From: Cinclus cinclus
Taxonomy: Eukaryota; Chordata; Aves; Passeriformes; Cinclidae
Direction: 5' to 3'
NCBI RefSeq assembly: GCF_963662255.1
Contig: NC_085067.1
Span: 9,735,648 to 9,799,647, forward strand
Length of the DNA: 64,000 bases
Position 1 is the stretch's first letter, and each line of letters starts with the position of its first letter. The notes under the pieces were generated by a model. That model did no database searches, had not been told where the DNA came from, and saw only the letters and a program-made list of their open reading frames with translations. Positions 1 to 13,100 of the stretch are shown in pieces. Both the position numbers and the translations under genes were made by a program.

Positions 1-3000
1 AACCAAATAGATTCAAAGCTCAAGTTAAATTTCCATCCTAAACCAAGTCATTCAATCCAGTCTGTACCTATTATGGGGAGACTTATTAGACTGGATGGTT
101 CACCCAAACCATTTTAGAAAGTGCCCAGACTGAGTGAGAAAGTGCCCAGGGGTGAGTGAGAGTCAGAGAAATACAGTCTGTCCATATCCAGCTGGGCACC
201 TCTGTGAACTTCTGGAGATTTGTTACCCATTCAAAATCAACCATTTTCTGTAAACTGGTCCAGTTGTTAGGAAAATTAGATTTTTAGAGATGCCCATGAA
301 GAAGTCACCAGATACCTAGTTAGCCTTCTTGGAGGGATTTGCATACCTGGCTTCTTTAGCCTACAGTGCTGAGAGCTGAAACTATTCCACAGTGAAGACC
401 TGTGCAAGTTACCTGGACGAAGTTTTGTGCCTTTGTCATTTCGTGCATTGCTTTTCTTAGTGCGCAGAGCAAAACACTGCAAAAAGGCATTTCCTTGTGA
501 ACATTTATATGTTATCAATCAAGGAGGTTATATTTATGCCCTTCCAGAAAGGTCAGGTTAAAAACTCCCATGCTGGATTAAACATGTGTCAAAATCAGAT
601 ATTGTACAAACACAAAATTTAGAAGTTCAGCTCTTTTCTTTGAATGAACTGAAAACTCTTGATTGAATTTTGTTCTCTGCTTGTGATTTGGCACTCAGTG
701 CTTCGTACCTTTACTAAAACTCTTCCACTGGCACTTCAAATTCATGTGGATCTTCCAGGGCCACCAGCTCCCACTGTCTTGAGGGGGAGAAAAGAGTTCT
801 AGCACTGATACCTTCCAACTGAAAAGGAAACGATACAATCTTTTTTATTGTGTGCTCCTCTTGTATGAAAGATCTTTTTTCTCCCTTGATCATCCCTGGG
901 CCCTGAAGATTCTCTAGCAGGCTACTACCTCAGCCATTTGACATAAAGGGTTTATTATTAGATGTTACAGCTTTTGCAAGCTGCTCCTCCAGAATGTTTT
1001 GACCTGGTTTGTGGTGGCTGTACAGTCAGCTTGCTGGAGTAGTACAGGTGCTCTTTATGTGAGGTACAGCTTCACCTCTTGAAGCCTCAGTGTGGTGTCA
1101 TTACATAACCTTTCTGCCATCTGCAAGGAGCTTGCTCTTTCCACTTCTGAGGGATTTTTCTGAGCTTACTTCGAGTTGTTTTTGACTGCAGCAGAGTCAA
1201 CTGCCACCCTTTTCTGTTAATCCAGGGTGGACCTTAAACACCAAGGGCTCTGCAGGAAGAACTGAAGCCTCAGTGCTGGCCAGGGCCATGTCAAGAGTTG
1301 CTTTTCCTGTGGTTTCCTAATTAACTACTTAGTGGAATAGTGATTAGTGATATAGAAAAATCAGTCTTGGCATTATGCCAGTAAATGTGACATTTACTTG
1401 ATGCACATGGGGACCCTGGATTCACTCTTTACAGCTGCAGTTTTTGGTCCTGTGTTTCTGTGGTCTCTCTGAGGCAACATAAATCTGATTTGCATTTCTC
1501 TTTTTGAGGCCTTGAAGATGCTACTGCTGCTGTATGTGCGAGAGTGAGTGCTGAGAACTGCAGCTGGGACCAGGGGCTGCCCAGCTCTTGGGACAGTATC
1601 TATGCACGAATGATGTCCAAGTCACTACACCTGAAAGTTGTTCTTCTTCCAGGTCCATGCATGTTAAAAGCAAGTTCATACACAATATCAAATGTCCTCA
1701 AGGAGAGAGATCTTTCCAGATAAGACTGGGGGGGACGAAGCACTGTAGAGCACATTTTGTATGTACCAGCTTTGAAATCCTGATCAAAACTCAGAATTCC
1801 TCACTCCTTGATCTCACTGTGCTGCACATGTGATGGAGATGGCAGCTGACCTTTTTGGCTTTACTGATTCTCCAGATGTTCCCCACTCCTGCTGCAGAAG
1901 GTGCTGGTGCTCACTGCTCAAACCTGGCTCCTGTTCCCGTGTGTGTGGCCCTGTCCCTGTCTTGGGTGGGCATGAGGAACTTCCTGATTTCATTTCCTTT
2001 CTGGTTTTCGAACAAGTCTCCCAGAGAATTGCACACATGTCCTGTTTGCTGGGGTTTTTTGGGTGTGATACAAGTAAGGAAGGGTTTTCTGCTGAGGAGG
2101 AGATAAGCTCAGAAGACCTGAGAATGAGAAAATCTAATTACCATTCTGCTATTGCTCAGCATGACCTGTTTAACTTTCAGTCATTTCCTCAAAGGTGACT
2201 ACAAGTAAGTAGCCATGAGTTTGGTTACTTTACTGAAGCAACTGGGGCTATCAAAGCCTGCCTGGCATCTTTATAGGCTACCGTTCTGTTTTATAGAGGG
2301 GAAAATGCAATTTTTCTAAAAATTTAATATGTAGGACAAAATTGCTTAAGTAAATTTGCTGAGATAAGGCTGGAGTGTTTTAGTAGTGAGTTTGGAAGGA
2401 GAGCTAAAGAGGAGGGTAAGACACAGAAATCTGAGCCTTGTCTGAGCCGATGCTGCTCTCAGGAGTGCCAAGACTTTCTTTTAGCATGTGGGAAGTTTTA
2501 TAAGGACACAGACTGAGGCAAAAAACAGCACAATTCAAAGATCATCCATCTCTTCTAGTGCTAATAATTTCTTAGCTTTTATCTCTCTGTGAATCTAAAA
2601 GCACTTACACAGGAATTGGTATAAATTCTCCCCATTAGCCTGTCGTCACCTAATAGCTGAACCAGAAATGGAACTGGAGTGCTGGCTTGTCAGTCTGGTG
2701 AAACACTGGGATCAGGGGCTGTGCCAGGCTCTGACTGACAGAGCTGGGGGATGGTGTTGCTGTCACCCCTGCCTGTTCTGGCATCTCAAGCCATCCCAGC
2801 CTGGTGTTTACAGCACTGATCCTGATGGTCTCGTGGTTCACCACACTGCCAAGGAACACAAGGAGGACATCAGGTCTGGAGCTTTTTAGCCTGCTTGCTC
2901 ATTATTTTTGGTCTGAGCAAAAGAGTGAGGAAGGCAGGTCTTGTGCCTTGGGAAAGCAAAGCAGTCTGGGAGGTGATTGTTTCAGCACTGTTATTGTCTT

Positions 3001-6000
3001 CCAGTGGTGTTGAGTGGAAAACTCTAGGTTTTAGAGGTGTGTTATTATTATTATTGTTGTTGTTAGTATTTTCATACTCCTGAATCCATTGTTGTTAAGT
3101 TCCTGTTAGAGGTCCTAAATGTATTGAAGAAGTCTGTAAGGGAACCCTTGTAACTACTTGTGTGTGTCTGAGGCGTAGGCTGACTGTTTTTGAAGCAATG
3201 GAATATGCCAGTCAGAAGCCAGGTAAAAACAAGTGATTTCAGTACAAGAGCTAATGTTCCAGTGACTTCAGACTGATTAGCTGCTTGCTCTCCTGGATCA
3301 AATTACTTACCTGCAAGTAAATAATTTCTGAGACCCCCGCAAACAGGTTCTGATGTTATCAGAGGATTTAGACAATGTGAAGTCCTCACAGTGTTCATGA
3401 AGAAGGAGGTGTTCTGTCTTCACCCCAGCAGCCAATAAAAACCTTCCCTCGGTTCGCGCAATAACACAAATGTGTGTTGTATTTGCTTTTCTTTTAGATC
3501 TCCTTATTCCAGTTGACAATAAGAGTCAGATGTGCCAGATATGCTTAATCTGGAAAAGAGTGTCAGTAGGATCAGTGGTTTCTCTGCTTTCTTATTTCCT
3601 ACCCTTTTAATACTCAGAGCTGCTGCTCTGATTTCTCCTGGCCATACTTCTCTGTGTGTGGGGTTCTTTTTCCCTATTTCTGTTTCCCTGACTTTGGGTG
3701 GGATAACTGTGTATAACTGTGTATAAACTTGGTTCTTCCAGGAGGTACAATAATAAATGAAGTCTGGTAGGTGGCATGAAGGTGGAAATAATGTTACAGG
3801 GAGCATCCTGTCTGTGACTGTAGGGCACTTTGTGAAGGTCCGCGTTTATTTTAGGAGTACCTTGGTTACTGCTCACTTTTGCTTCTTCCACACTTAAAAA
3901 AACCACACAAATAATTTTCATGCAGTAAACAGGAAGGTGGTGCTATAAATAGAAATTGGAAGACAAACCATTTTTCCACAATGAAAATATTGCATAATGA
4001 CAATAATGGTGATAATATTTTTTCATCAGAAATAACGCTTGAGATCACGATACTTTGATACTTTTGAGAGGATAATCCTGTCATTTAAAATGTTGCACTG
4101 AAATTTCCCTTCTACACTGAATGCAAGAGCCTCAGATTCCAGGTTGCTGGGTGGTAGAAAGCAGAGATAACACCATCTCTGCTCCTGGAATTTATTCTCT
4201 TTGTGCTGTTTCAGGTAGATCTCACATATGAGTGAGTCCACTCCTCAAACAGGTGTCAACCACACAGCTGCCTCAGCTGTGACTTTGCAGCAGCTTTGTG
4301 AAAGGGTGCAGGGACCTTCGCCAGGGCTGGGAAATGGGAATTGCAATAGGGAGATGCTGGTTGCTGGCCTTACCAGAGTTTCAGCCTCACTGGTCTGTCT
4401 CCATGGTGATATCCTGAGATGTGGCTCAGCAGGCATTTGCTCTGGGTTCTTTTCTGGAAGGTCAAACTGAAGCTGATAACCAAGTCATGAGTCTGGGGAG
4501 GTGGGGTGGGGGATTGGGGTTGCTTTCAGTGGAAATGGGTCTGCCAGTTTGGGTCTGTGCTTGGCAGAGTTGTCAGACAGCTACAGGGAGGTCAAGGCCC
4601 AGCTCCAGCTGCAGAAGAGTGCTGGTCAGGAGTGGAAAGCAAATCCTGGTACAGCTCAGTGGAAGGATTTGCCATTTCCTGATGTCTCTGGAAAGAAGGG
4701 GAGTTCTCATGCAGATGGGCTGATAGTTGCATACAGACATGAGACACAGCCAGAGATGCCCTAAAAGAGCAGCCCCACAGAGGGTGTATAGGACCCCCAG
4801 TTGAGCTGTTTGGCTTGGGCATGTTGAGCCAAAGCTCCCAGAGCAGTGAGGAAGGGTGAGGAGAGCTCCAGGCTTGCCCTGGAGACACCCTGGCCTGAAG
4901 TGCAGTGCCACAGAACCCTCAGCAATACAGCTCCCCTCATCCCTTCCAGCAGTGCTTGCTTGTTCTCCTGGGCTTGGCAATAAACCAGCAGGAAAAGGGA
5001 GTTTATTTTTACCTCTCTGAACCTCTCCCCTTTTCTGCCATACTTAAACTGGGACGAAGGAATTGAAATCATGATGAATTGAGATGCTCACTTCTACTGA
5101 GGGCTGAGCTATTTGTTTCCGAATGGAGGGGAGAGGATGGATTTTTGGGGACAACTTCCTGTTGGATTGGTTTATAGTGAAGCTGAACTCCATATTTACA
5201 TAAGGAAAAGGAACTGAGATGTTTTAACAGTGGTATTTTGCTTGAAAACTGATTTTTCATGTTAATTACACATCTGCGGAGCGACTCTCGTATATGGCAC
5301 TTGGAGTTACAGATGGCACAGGCTGGCCCCCAAGAGCCCTGGTTTGAATCATTGCCCCTCTGTAATAGACTGTGAGCCAGCCATGTGTGATGTTCTTGAC
5401 AAGGATAAACCCAGCTGGCTCATAGTAGCAGAAACCAACATTTATTTCAGTCAGCTATTGAGTGATAGTCCCTTCAGTGTTGCTCTTGCTGCCAAGTTTG
5501 TTTTCCAAAACCCCTAAGGACACGGCCGAATATTGTTGGGAGCAGTGATTTTTTTCACACTCCTGCTTTTTGCCACCATCTCACACTTATCTTTACTTTC
5601 CAAGTGTAAAACTGTTTTCTTCATTGCTTAGCAAGAACATTTTGATGGTAAAATATGGTAAAATATATCTGGGAGGCTCTTCCTTACTGTTCTGGAGAAA
5701 GCTGCATTCCAGAGGTCGTGGGATGGGTATGTAGAAGGGAGAGTAGTTTGCTGCATGTGGTATGTTGGGTTTGTTGTTTCTTTTAAACAGCCAAAAGAAA
5801 GTACATGAACAAGAATGTAGAATTTCAGCTCATGAGAACTGAAAACTGAAATGGCTCCAGGATCTGGGTCAAGAGGAAAACTTGGTGAACTTTTGCATAG
5901 AACAAATACTTCCCTAGTGCTACACTGTGCTTTTCACAGAGTGCAAGAGAACCCAGCATTTGCAGGGACTCTAAGGAGAACACAGAGTGAGGTGGAGGGT

Positions 6001-7006
6001 GGAGGAATCAGCTCATGTGGGCAGTGAAATCCCAGACCATTGGCACTGACTGTGAGGGGACAGCAGCACAGCCTGGGTTGGCCTCCTCCTTCTCCTCCAA
6101 AAATTCTACAAACTTGAGGAAAATGCTTTTTAAAAAGAAATATCTCTTTTTAAAAGCGATTTATTTCTCAAAGCAATATACTTAAATATGTAGGAAACAA
6201 TAAAATAAAGAAATAGATATGAAATATATGAAAGTTGATTTGCCTATGATCTTGTTAAATGTAGGCTTTGATTTTTGAACATGAGAACATTCATACATAA
6301 AAGTTAGCTCCGTTTGAGTTTGTTGTTATTTCCTCTTCCATTATTGCCTGGATTTTTGTTTTCCTGACAGTCAGTGTCTCATTCATTCCTTTGTGTTCAA
6401 CCCTCATGATCAGGGGGCATATTCGGATTTCATTGTGCATGCAGAATTCCTGGTTATTGCACTTGAAACACATCTTGGATGGAGCCATTGGAAATGTAAA
6501 CCAGGTGCTGAAAGCTCAATTGTAGATGGAATGTGTGAGGAGTCTCTGTGCCCAGGGACATAAATCTACCACCAAAGAGAAAGGAACAGGATTGCAGAGG
6601 TTGTAATTGCAAATCCCTTGCACGGGCAGCAAAGCTGCAGGGGCAGGACAGGCAGAGTGATTTCTTGTTGAAGTCTTTGCTCTTTTCTTGATGTCTCCAG
6701 GAGCCGCTGTGTATAAAGTTCATGTTGTCTGACTGCCAAAGGAAACTCCTGCATGGTGTCAATGTTCCTTTTCCAGAAGGGAGTGCTGAGGCTGGGAGCA
6801 GAAAACTGAGGGGGGCTGTGCTGAGCTGTCAGACACCCAGCCTGTCCCTCTGTCCCCAGCCAGCTGCTGTGGCTGCCTGGAAAAGCCTGTGCCACACCTC
6901 CAGAGCCTTGGGAAGGGGCATGTCTGAGACCTGCACCCAGCTGGCTCCATTGGGATGTGCTTCTCTAGGAAGTATTTTGGTGCACCCAAAATAATCACAT
7001 TCTGGT
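1..7006. other. intergenic unique sequence, no gene seen
   Basis: No open frame here has recognisable protein similarity, and I see no splice-site-bounded exon with a convincing peptide. The sequence is moderately AT-rich, non-repetitive vertebrate DNA. Minor structure includes a 21/22-bp imperfect direct duplication at 116-158 and a short GTT/ATT simple repeat at 3041-3066. By established vertebrate gene order AUTS2 lies upstream of GALNT17, so this is probably part of the AUTS2-GALNT17 intergenic space; that is inference. Confidence 0.6.
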
Positions 7007-7535
7007 TGTTGGAACCCTGAAGCCTGGGAGTTTTGAACTTTCTGTGCTTTCTGGCACTGACCCTCAAAGGAACACTGCTTTTTGACTTGAGGCCTTGGAG
7101 AAGGCTTCCAAAGTTGAGTGATGGAGTTGGAATCACTGGTGTGTAGTTTGGGTAGAAGTGTGTAATATCACATGGTAAAGAGTTTGAAATTTGGGGTTTT
7201 AGAATATAGTAATGGGTATGGGACAAGATGGAGGTTCTCAGGCGTTGGCTCTTCTTCCTTCTTGTTCCTTCTTCTTCTTGGTTTAGGTAGTAGCTTTTTG
7301 TTGGATAGAGAGTACCACAGTGTGGGTCACAGGTGTTTGGTCTTTGGGTCAAAAGTATAAATAATATAGATGTTAGTTTTTAATTGGATAGTTAGGCTTT
7401 AGAAGACCATGTAACAAGTGAGATACAGCTCCATTTTGTCACTTTTAGCTTGTTAGCTAGAAGTGCTGTAGAACTCACTGTACTTTAGATGAAAATTAAT
7501 AAACAACTGAGTCTGAACACAAAAATCCATCTGTC
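7007..7535 (+). mobile_element. solo LTR of an endogenous retrovirus-like element (probably ERVL type)
   Basis: The block has the layout of a + strand LTR. It opens with TGTT near 7007, contains a TATAAATA box at 7356-7363 and an AATAAA polyadenylation signal at 7498-7503, and closes in CA near 7535. The TATA-to-polyA distance of about 140 bp is normal for a U3/R boundary. No gag, pol or env sequence follows, so it is either a solo LTR or an isolated remnant. The segment after the TATA box resembles avian ERVL-type LTRs I remember, but the subfamily was not checked. I could not find a clean target-site duplication, so both ends are approximate. Confidence 0.6.
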
Positions 7536-9920
7536 ATGCTTCAGTCCTGATTCTGACTGAAGGCAGAGGGAAAAAGAAGATCACCACTGATGTCTGGTCA
7601 CTGTGAAGTTACTGGAATAGAAGAGATGGGTAAAGAGTAGCTAGGAAAGGAACAGGAGCTTGGGGGATTTGATTAATAAGGAAAATCACTACAAGGTATG
7701 GAGGGTGACTGAGAGGGGAATGGAACATAAGTCACTATAAGTATTTGAAGAACAATATTCAAGACAGAAGGGGGGTGAAACTAAAGAGGTATGAAATAAA
7801 TGCAAGGGGGAGGCAGGTGTCTGACAGCGAGATGTTTCAGGCTGGGTAGTCAATAGCTCAGAGGGACTCCTGACCATCTCCTGACCACTCCTGGCTTGTC
7901 TAAAAACTAAACCAAAGACACAAGGAATGACACCTCTAGCAGGCAATCCTTTGTGGTGAGGCAGGAGGAGATGGAGTGGCTTAGATATTCCTACCAGCAT
8001 TCAGAACTGAGAGCATGGCTGGTGTTCTGATATTTCAAAGTTGAGGTATCATAAATGGGCATGAGAAAGCTGAGCAGCTTAGTGCATAGACCTTGTGGAA
8101 GGTAATAGCTGGAAACTATAAATCCTGAGATTTCTGGGAAAAAAAATAATGCTTCTGACTTCACCTTGAATTAAAGAAATCTATTCCTGTGATGTAAAAT
8201 GGATTTTTAATTGTGAATTAGACAGCTATGATTGTGTGTTAGGCTGTCCCAGTTGTTACAGCTGTGGGAGGTGTGTGAGAAGTCCCAAACCAGGCTGGAG
8301 GAGGAGCACTGTTCCCAGGTCTGCAGCAGGATAACAAGGCTTGTGTCAGCACACCTAGTAAAAATCATCTGCTTAAAACAACTCAAACAAATTCAGTATG
8401 CAAACCAGCAGGATTTCCAGGGATTGAAAAAGTTATCTGGCACCATGTCACTGCTCTCCAGGGTTCTCTGCTTCTGGCTGGGGAATGAAGGCTCCTGCTG
8501 CCCTGGAGAGCCAGAGCTCTGCTCTTCCCTCCTTAATTACCTGCTTTCAGTTAATCCCATGTTATCAGGCAACCCACAATGAACTGGAGAAACTCAGGTC
8601 TCTATATTATAATGTTTCCCAGTTGTCCAAGATCCTCTGCAGGAGCACATCCCAGTAGATCTATATAACTGTCTTCTATATTTAGTATAAATTCAATACT
8701 GTCAGCAAGAAAGATCACTTACAGCACTCCCATTGTATTTTAGTTTTAGTGAAGCCATTACTGGAGTCATGTCTTTTATTTATATTAACATGTTGTTAAC
8801 TGTAAGCTCATAAAGATGTAAAGTGCATGAAATCAATTAGGTACAGATTTAAGGAGTGGACATAAAGGAAATTTTCTGATTTACTTTCCCATTTGTTGAA
8901 TATAGACCTTGCATTACTTTGAACATGAAAGGAATCAATTGATTCTATTTAATTCCCTTAATTAATTTCTGTTATCGTTTTCCTTGCCTCTTTACTTCCA
9001 CTTAAAACTACCTGGATCCCAGTTAGAAAATTCCCTGAAGTCATAACAATTTGAAATTAGAAGGCTTATTTTAAAATATCATTTGGGCTTTTAGAGCTTA
9101 TTAGTTAAAAACTGTGTTCCAGGGTAATCTTCAACTTCACAGAATGGTTTAAAGTTTTAAAAAAATTATTTTTTGCGTCTGCTTTTATAAGGTTTTCTTT
9201 CTTTTTTTATTAATTTGTAACCCGAGAAGTATGGAAAGCTTCTTGCTCAGTAGAGAGAATTTTCTAAACATGCCCAAGCCCATGGTTTGCTTTTTAGCAA
9301 GGGAAAAGCCTATCAACTTTTTTTTTTTTTCAGTATTTTGTCCAAAACACTGAGAGCCCTCTGTGTAAATGCTAGTCAAATTAGATTTGCTAGGGATACA
9401 GTTTTTCCAGTACTGTCTACTTGTGAACCAGATTTCCATATTGCTTTTTTGATGTCAAAAGCTGCTGCTGACCTCCAGAACCTCAGGATTGCAAATAGCA
9501 GCAGCCACCAAGCTTTTGGGAAACTTCTTGGGTGGGCTTCAGTTGGTCAGATCGTGTTTTGTGCTGGCCATGGACACTACAAAAATTTAGTAACTTTAGA
9601 GATAAAAGAAGTGTTAATGAGTCAATAAATTATGTGGAGATCAGCCCTGTGAGTTGCAAGATGCTGCTGCTGTGCTGCTCCTGTTTGGCTTTGGATGTAA
9701 CTGGAGCAGGCTGGGCTGCATTGCTGGGTGGTTAATTAACCTCTTACCATTACCACGAACTAATGAGCAGAGCCCGGCCAGGGTGGTCTCCTGGGGCTTT
9801 TATCCCTGCTGCCCCTGAGTACCTGCAGTCCAAGGGCCCCCTTGTCTTCCCATGTGATGGTCCTTACTTTGTAGGAGCCTTGCTGTGCCACTCCTGGTGG
9901 GACCTTGGTCACCTTTGGAG
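7536..9920. other. intergenic unique sequence
   Basis: No gene is recognisable. The stretch 8690-9180 is strongly AT-rich and free of recognisable repeats. A poly-T run occurs at about 9319-9331. Open frames in this block are short and have no coding character. Confidence 0.6.
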
Positions 9921-10190
9921 CCAGGCTCTGCTCCAGGGCCCAGCAGTGACACCAGAGGAACGGGCAGGGACTGAGCCCAGCAACTGCCCCTGCACAGGAG
10001 GCACAAATTCTGCCCTGGGCAGTGCCCAGCCCTGAACAGGCTGCCCAGGGAGGGGCTGGAGTGTCCCTCAGCAGGGATATTCCAGAGCCACATGGGCACA
10101 ACCCTGTGCCCTGTGCTCTGGGATGGCCCTGCCTGAGCAGGGAGGTGGCACCAGGGACCCTCTGTGGTCCTTTCCAGCCTGACCCTGTCT
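9921..10190 (+). mobile_element. CR1 LINE 3' fragment, copy A1
   Basis: This is a non-LTR retrotransposon fragment of the CR1 family in + orientation, truncated at the 5' end. From 9924 it is almost identical for about 260 bp to the block at 25556-25815, and it matches the reverse complement of 46328-46540. The shared segment includes the motif TCCCTTCCAGCCTG, with one base missing here. The apparent 154-213 aa open frames over it on both strands come from GC-rich repeat sequence and are not genes. Confidence 0.8.
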
Positions 10191-13100
10191 GTGCATTTCT
10201 CTCAGATTCCTGCCCAGAATCATTCTGTGTCTTCCCAGATGAAGTCTCTTGGTCCCTGTGGAAGGAGTGTTGCTGTTGGGTGAGCAGAGCTGGACTGTCC
10301 CAGCTTCCACTCCTCAGGGCTCTGTGGCCTTTTGTGTGTGCAAAGCATGGAGTGAGGATCAGGCCAGCGGGACTTGGAGCTGTCAGGAGCTTTTTAGTCA
10401 AATCCTGGAAAACATTCCTCTCTGAGGCACTGGAGCCTCTGCCTGAATCTCAGTGTATCTGTGCAGTGTCTAAATTTAGGATGTGAGCACTTGGTTCCAC
10501 AGACTTCACTGAAGTGTTGGATTTAGTAAATACTTCAGTGATGAGTTAGGGGCTTGGAAACTGGGAATCCTGAACAGTCCAGCATTGAATCTCCAAGACA
10601 GCTGACAGTCCCGCACCACATAAGGGTCAGAGTCTTACAATTAAAACCTCAAATGCTCATGAATAATGTATGCGGTCAAATCAGTTAATCACAGAAAAGG
10701 AATGGGCTGTGTGCTATCCTTTAATGTTCACTGTTGGGAAACAGGAGGGGAAGAGGCCACTTCTGTCCATTCTGTGAGAGGAACAAGAAGCAGCAGCAGC
10801 TGGAATTGGCTGGGGCAGAGCCTTGTGCTCTGAGATCACTCTGGAAAACAGAATTAGTGATGGATTAAAGTTGTGAAGTTGTCATCTGACCTGTGTCACT
10901 GAGCATTTGGAAGGGAAATGCTTTCAAATGTGCCTCTAAAGGCTCATCATCTAATGAGACAGAATAAAGAGTAATTCTTTAGGGAAAGAATTGGCTGAAT
11001 GGAAAACAGTGGCTACACCCCAGCCCTTGACTTGGCCAGAAAAAGAAGGGTTTCTAAAAAGCATTGGGGGGATGTGTGTTGGTGGGCTTAGGTGGGATGT
11101 GCCATGCTTGGGATAATCAGTTTTTTGGTCCCCTGGGGCTCTGTTCTGGGGGAACTCTTCAGATGCTACAGTGGTAACAGATTTACGTGGGGGGTTTTGT
11201 GTGTGGTTTGGGGTTTTTTGTATTTTTGGGTTTTGAAACGAAGTGGATTATTGGGACTTCCTTCTGGGAACAATTTTCTAGGTAAATCTTCTTTAAGCTG
11301 TAACTGCTCTTGGGTCCAGCTGAAAGTGAGGAACCCTACAGCTGAGGATGTTGTCTCATATTACAGCTGGAGGCAGGGAAGTGTTTAGGGATTAAGAGAA
11401 AAATACCACCAGGCTTTTGCTGCATCTTACAAAACCAGGCTTTTAGGTGACTTTCTCAGTTTATGACTGGAAGCCCCTTGGCACAGCAGAGTTGTCATGG
11501 ACACTCCAACTCCAGGACACTAAAGCCCATCATTTCTTACATTTATGAAATCTCCAACACTTTACAATCTGCTCTCAGTACCTCACAAACTTACATCAAA
11601 GCAGATGGTGCAGAGCTGCAGGAATAACCTCTTTACCTCCTCAGGCTTGGAGAGGGCTCTGCTGCTCAGAAAGCTCCAACAGTGCCAATAAAGTCATCAC
11701 CTTTAATGTAAATAAAAGTACCATTTGTCATGGTTTCACTAGAGAGCACTCACAGCTATGGATGTGGGGCTGCCTTTTGCAGCCCAAAGCCTTCTGAGCT
11801 CCCTTCATCAAGGTGAGCTATTTTGGACACATGACATCAGTCAGTGAGCACAGACCTGCTGACCCAGAGCTGCTTGGCAGATTTTGGAAGCTGGGGCAAG
11901 TGCTGGGATAAAAGGTGGACTTGATTGTTTCTTTCTTTGCAGTGATGTGGGGAGAAGTGTTCTTCATGTTCAAGTTACAAACTGGAGAGCATAAGTTGAA
12001 AATAAGAGGCATTATGAACCTGCCTTGGCTTTGGAGTGGATCCGGATTTCAGAGTCTGTCAGACTCACCCTTATTTCCCTGTTTAATTGGCAATTAGTGC
12101 AATAGAGCTGTGTGCACCCCTTTAGAATTAATTTCAGCTGGGTGCTTGACAGATCACGAGAAGGAGCCAGGTGAAGAGAGGATGAGTCTTGAAAGGCAGT
12201 TTCTTCCATGTTTCCTTAATTATTCTTTGGAAGAGCTGCCAGCAACAACAATGCCTGTGTTATTGCTTTATTGAGCAGATGTAGGGAAACAAATACATTT
12301 TTTTAAGAAAACGTAGCTTTTGGGTCTGGTTCTAATAAATTATTTAAATTTATGTAAATTAGTAAGCTGTCAAGTATGCACATGATTCCCCCTTTCAGTG
12401 CTAAAAATAATTAATTGTAACTTTTGTGGAGCGTGGCACTGATACTTCGTTGGCTGGAGCAAGGCAGCCAGTGAAGGGCTGCCTGAAGAGCTGGGAGCTG
12501 ATGGTGCCAAAGGCTCCTGGCTGCAGCCATGGGGTGACAAATCTGTGACTGAAGGTGCTGTGTCCTGCCCTGGGCACTGTGTGCCACTCAGAGGAATCCA
12601 GCCCTGCCTCTCCTGGACAGCTCCTGAGGCATCTCCAGCTGCCAGGAGCTCTTTGATGAGCACATCTGGGGCCAGAGCAGACTTAGAGCAGATGCCAAGA
12701 CAGGTGCCCCCTCTGTGGGCTCAGCCCCTGTCCAGGGGCAGTCAGGAGCATGTGAGGGCTGTCCTGCAGGAGAGCTGAACCCCTGAGCTGGACAGGGCCA
12801 TCCTGCTGTGGAGGGAAGCACAGGGAGGGCTCAGGCATGTTCCTGATGACAGCACAAACCACACCAGAGCCCCAGCCTGGCCCTGAGCCAGCACTGCAGG
12901 CACAGGAGCTGCGACCCTTCTGTCCCCTCCATCCTCAGTGCTGGCCAGGGAGCCCAGGGACACCTGAGAACAAACACACTTCATGCAGGGTCTGGGAGAA
13001 ATACACATTTTGTTGTGCCCTCGCTGCATTGGGCCTTTGTCATGTCCATGCAGTGCAGGTGTGCAGGAGCACTCCCTTAGTTCTGGCTTTGTCCCATTTT

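Noticed and set aside
5270..5350. tRNA-like segment with a GGTTTGAATC box-B-like string
   Set aside because: No matching A box at the right distance, and no acceptor or anticodon stem can be paired.
6759..7352. 197-codon minus-strand open frame
   Set aside because: It runs antisense through most of the LTR at 7007-7535 into flanking unique DNA, and no protein family is recognisable.
9760..10401. 213-codon minus and 154-codon plus open frames
   Set aside because: They overlap each other and a CR1 3' fragment that recurs elsewhere, so they are repeat-derived.
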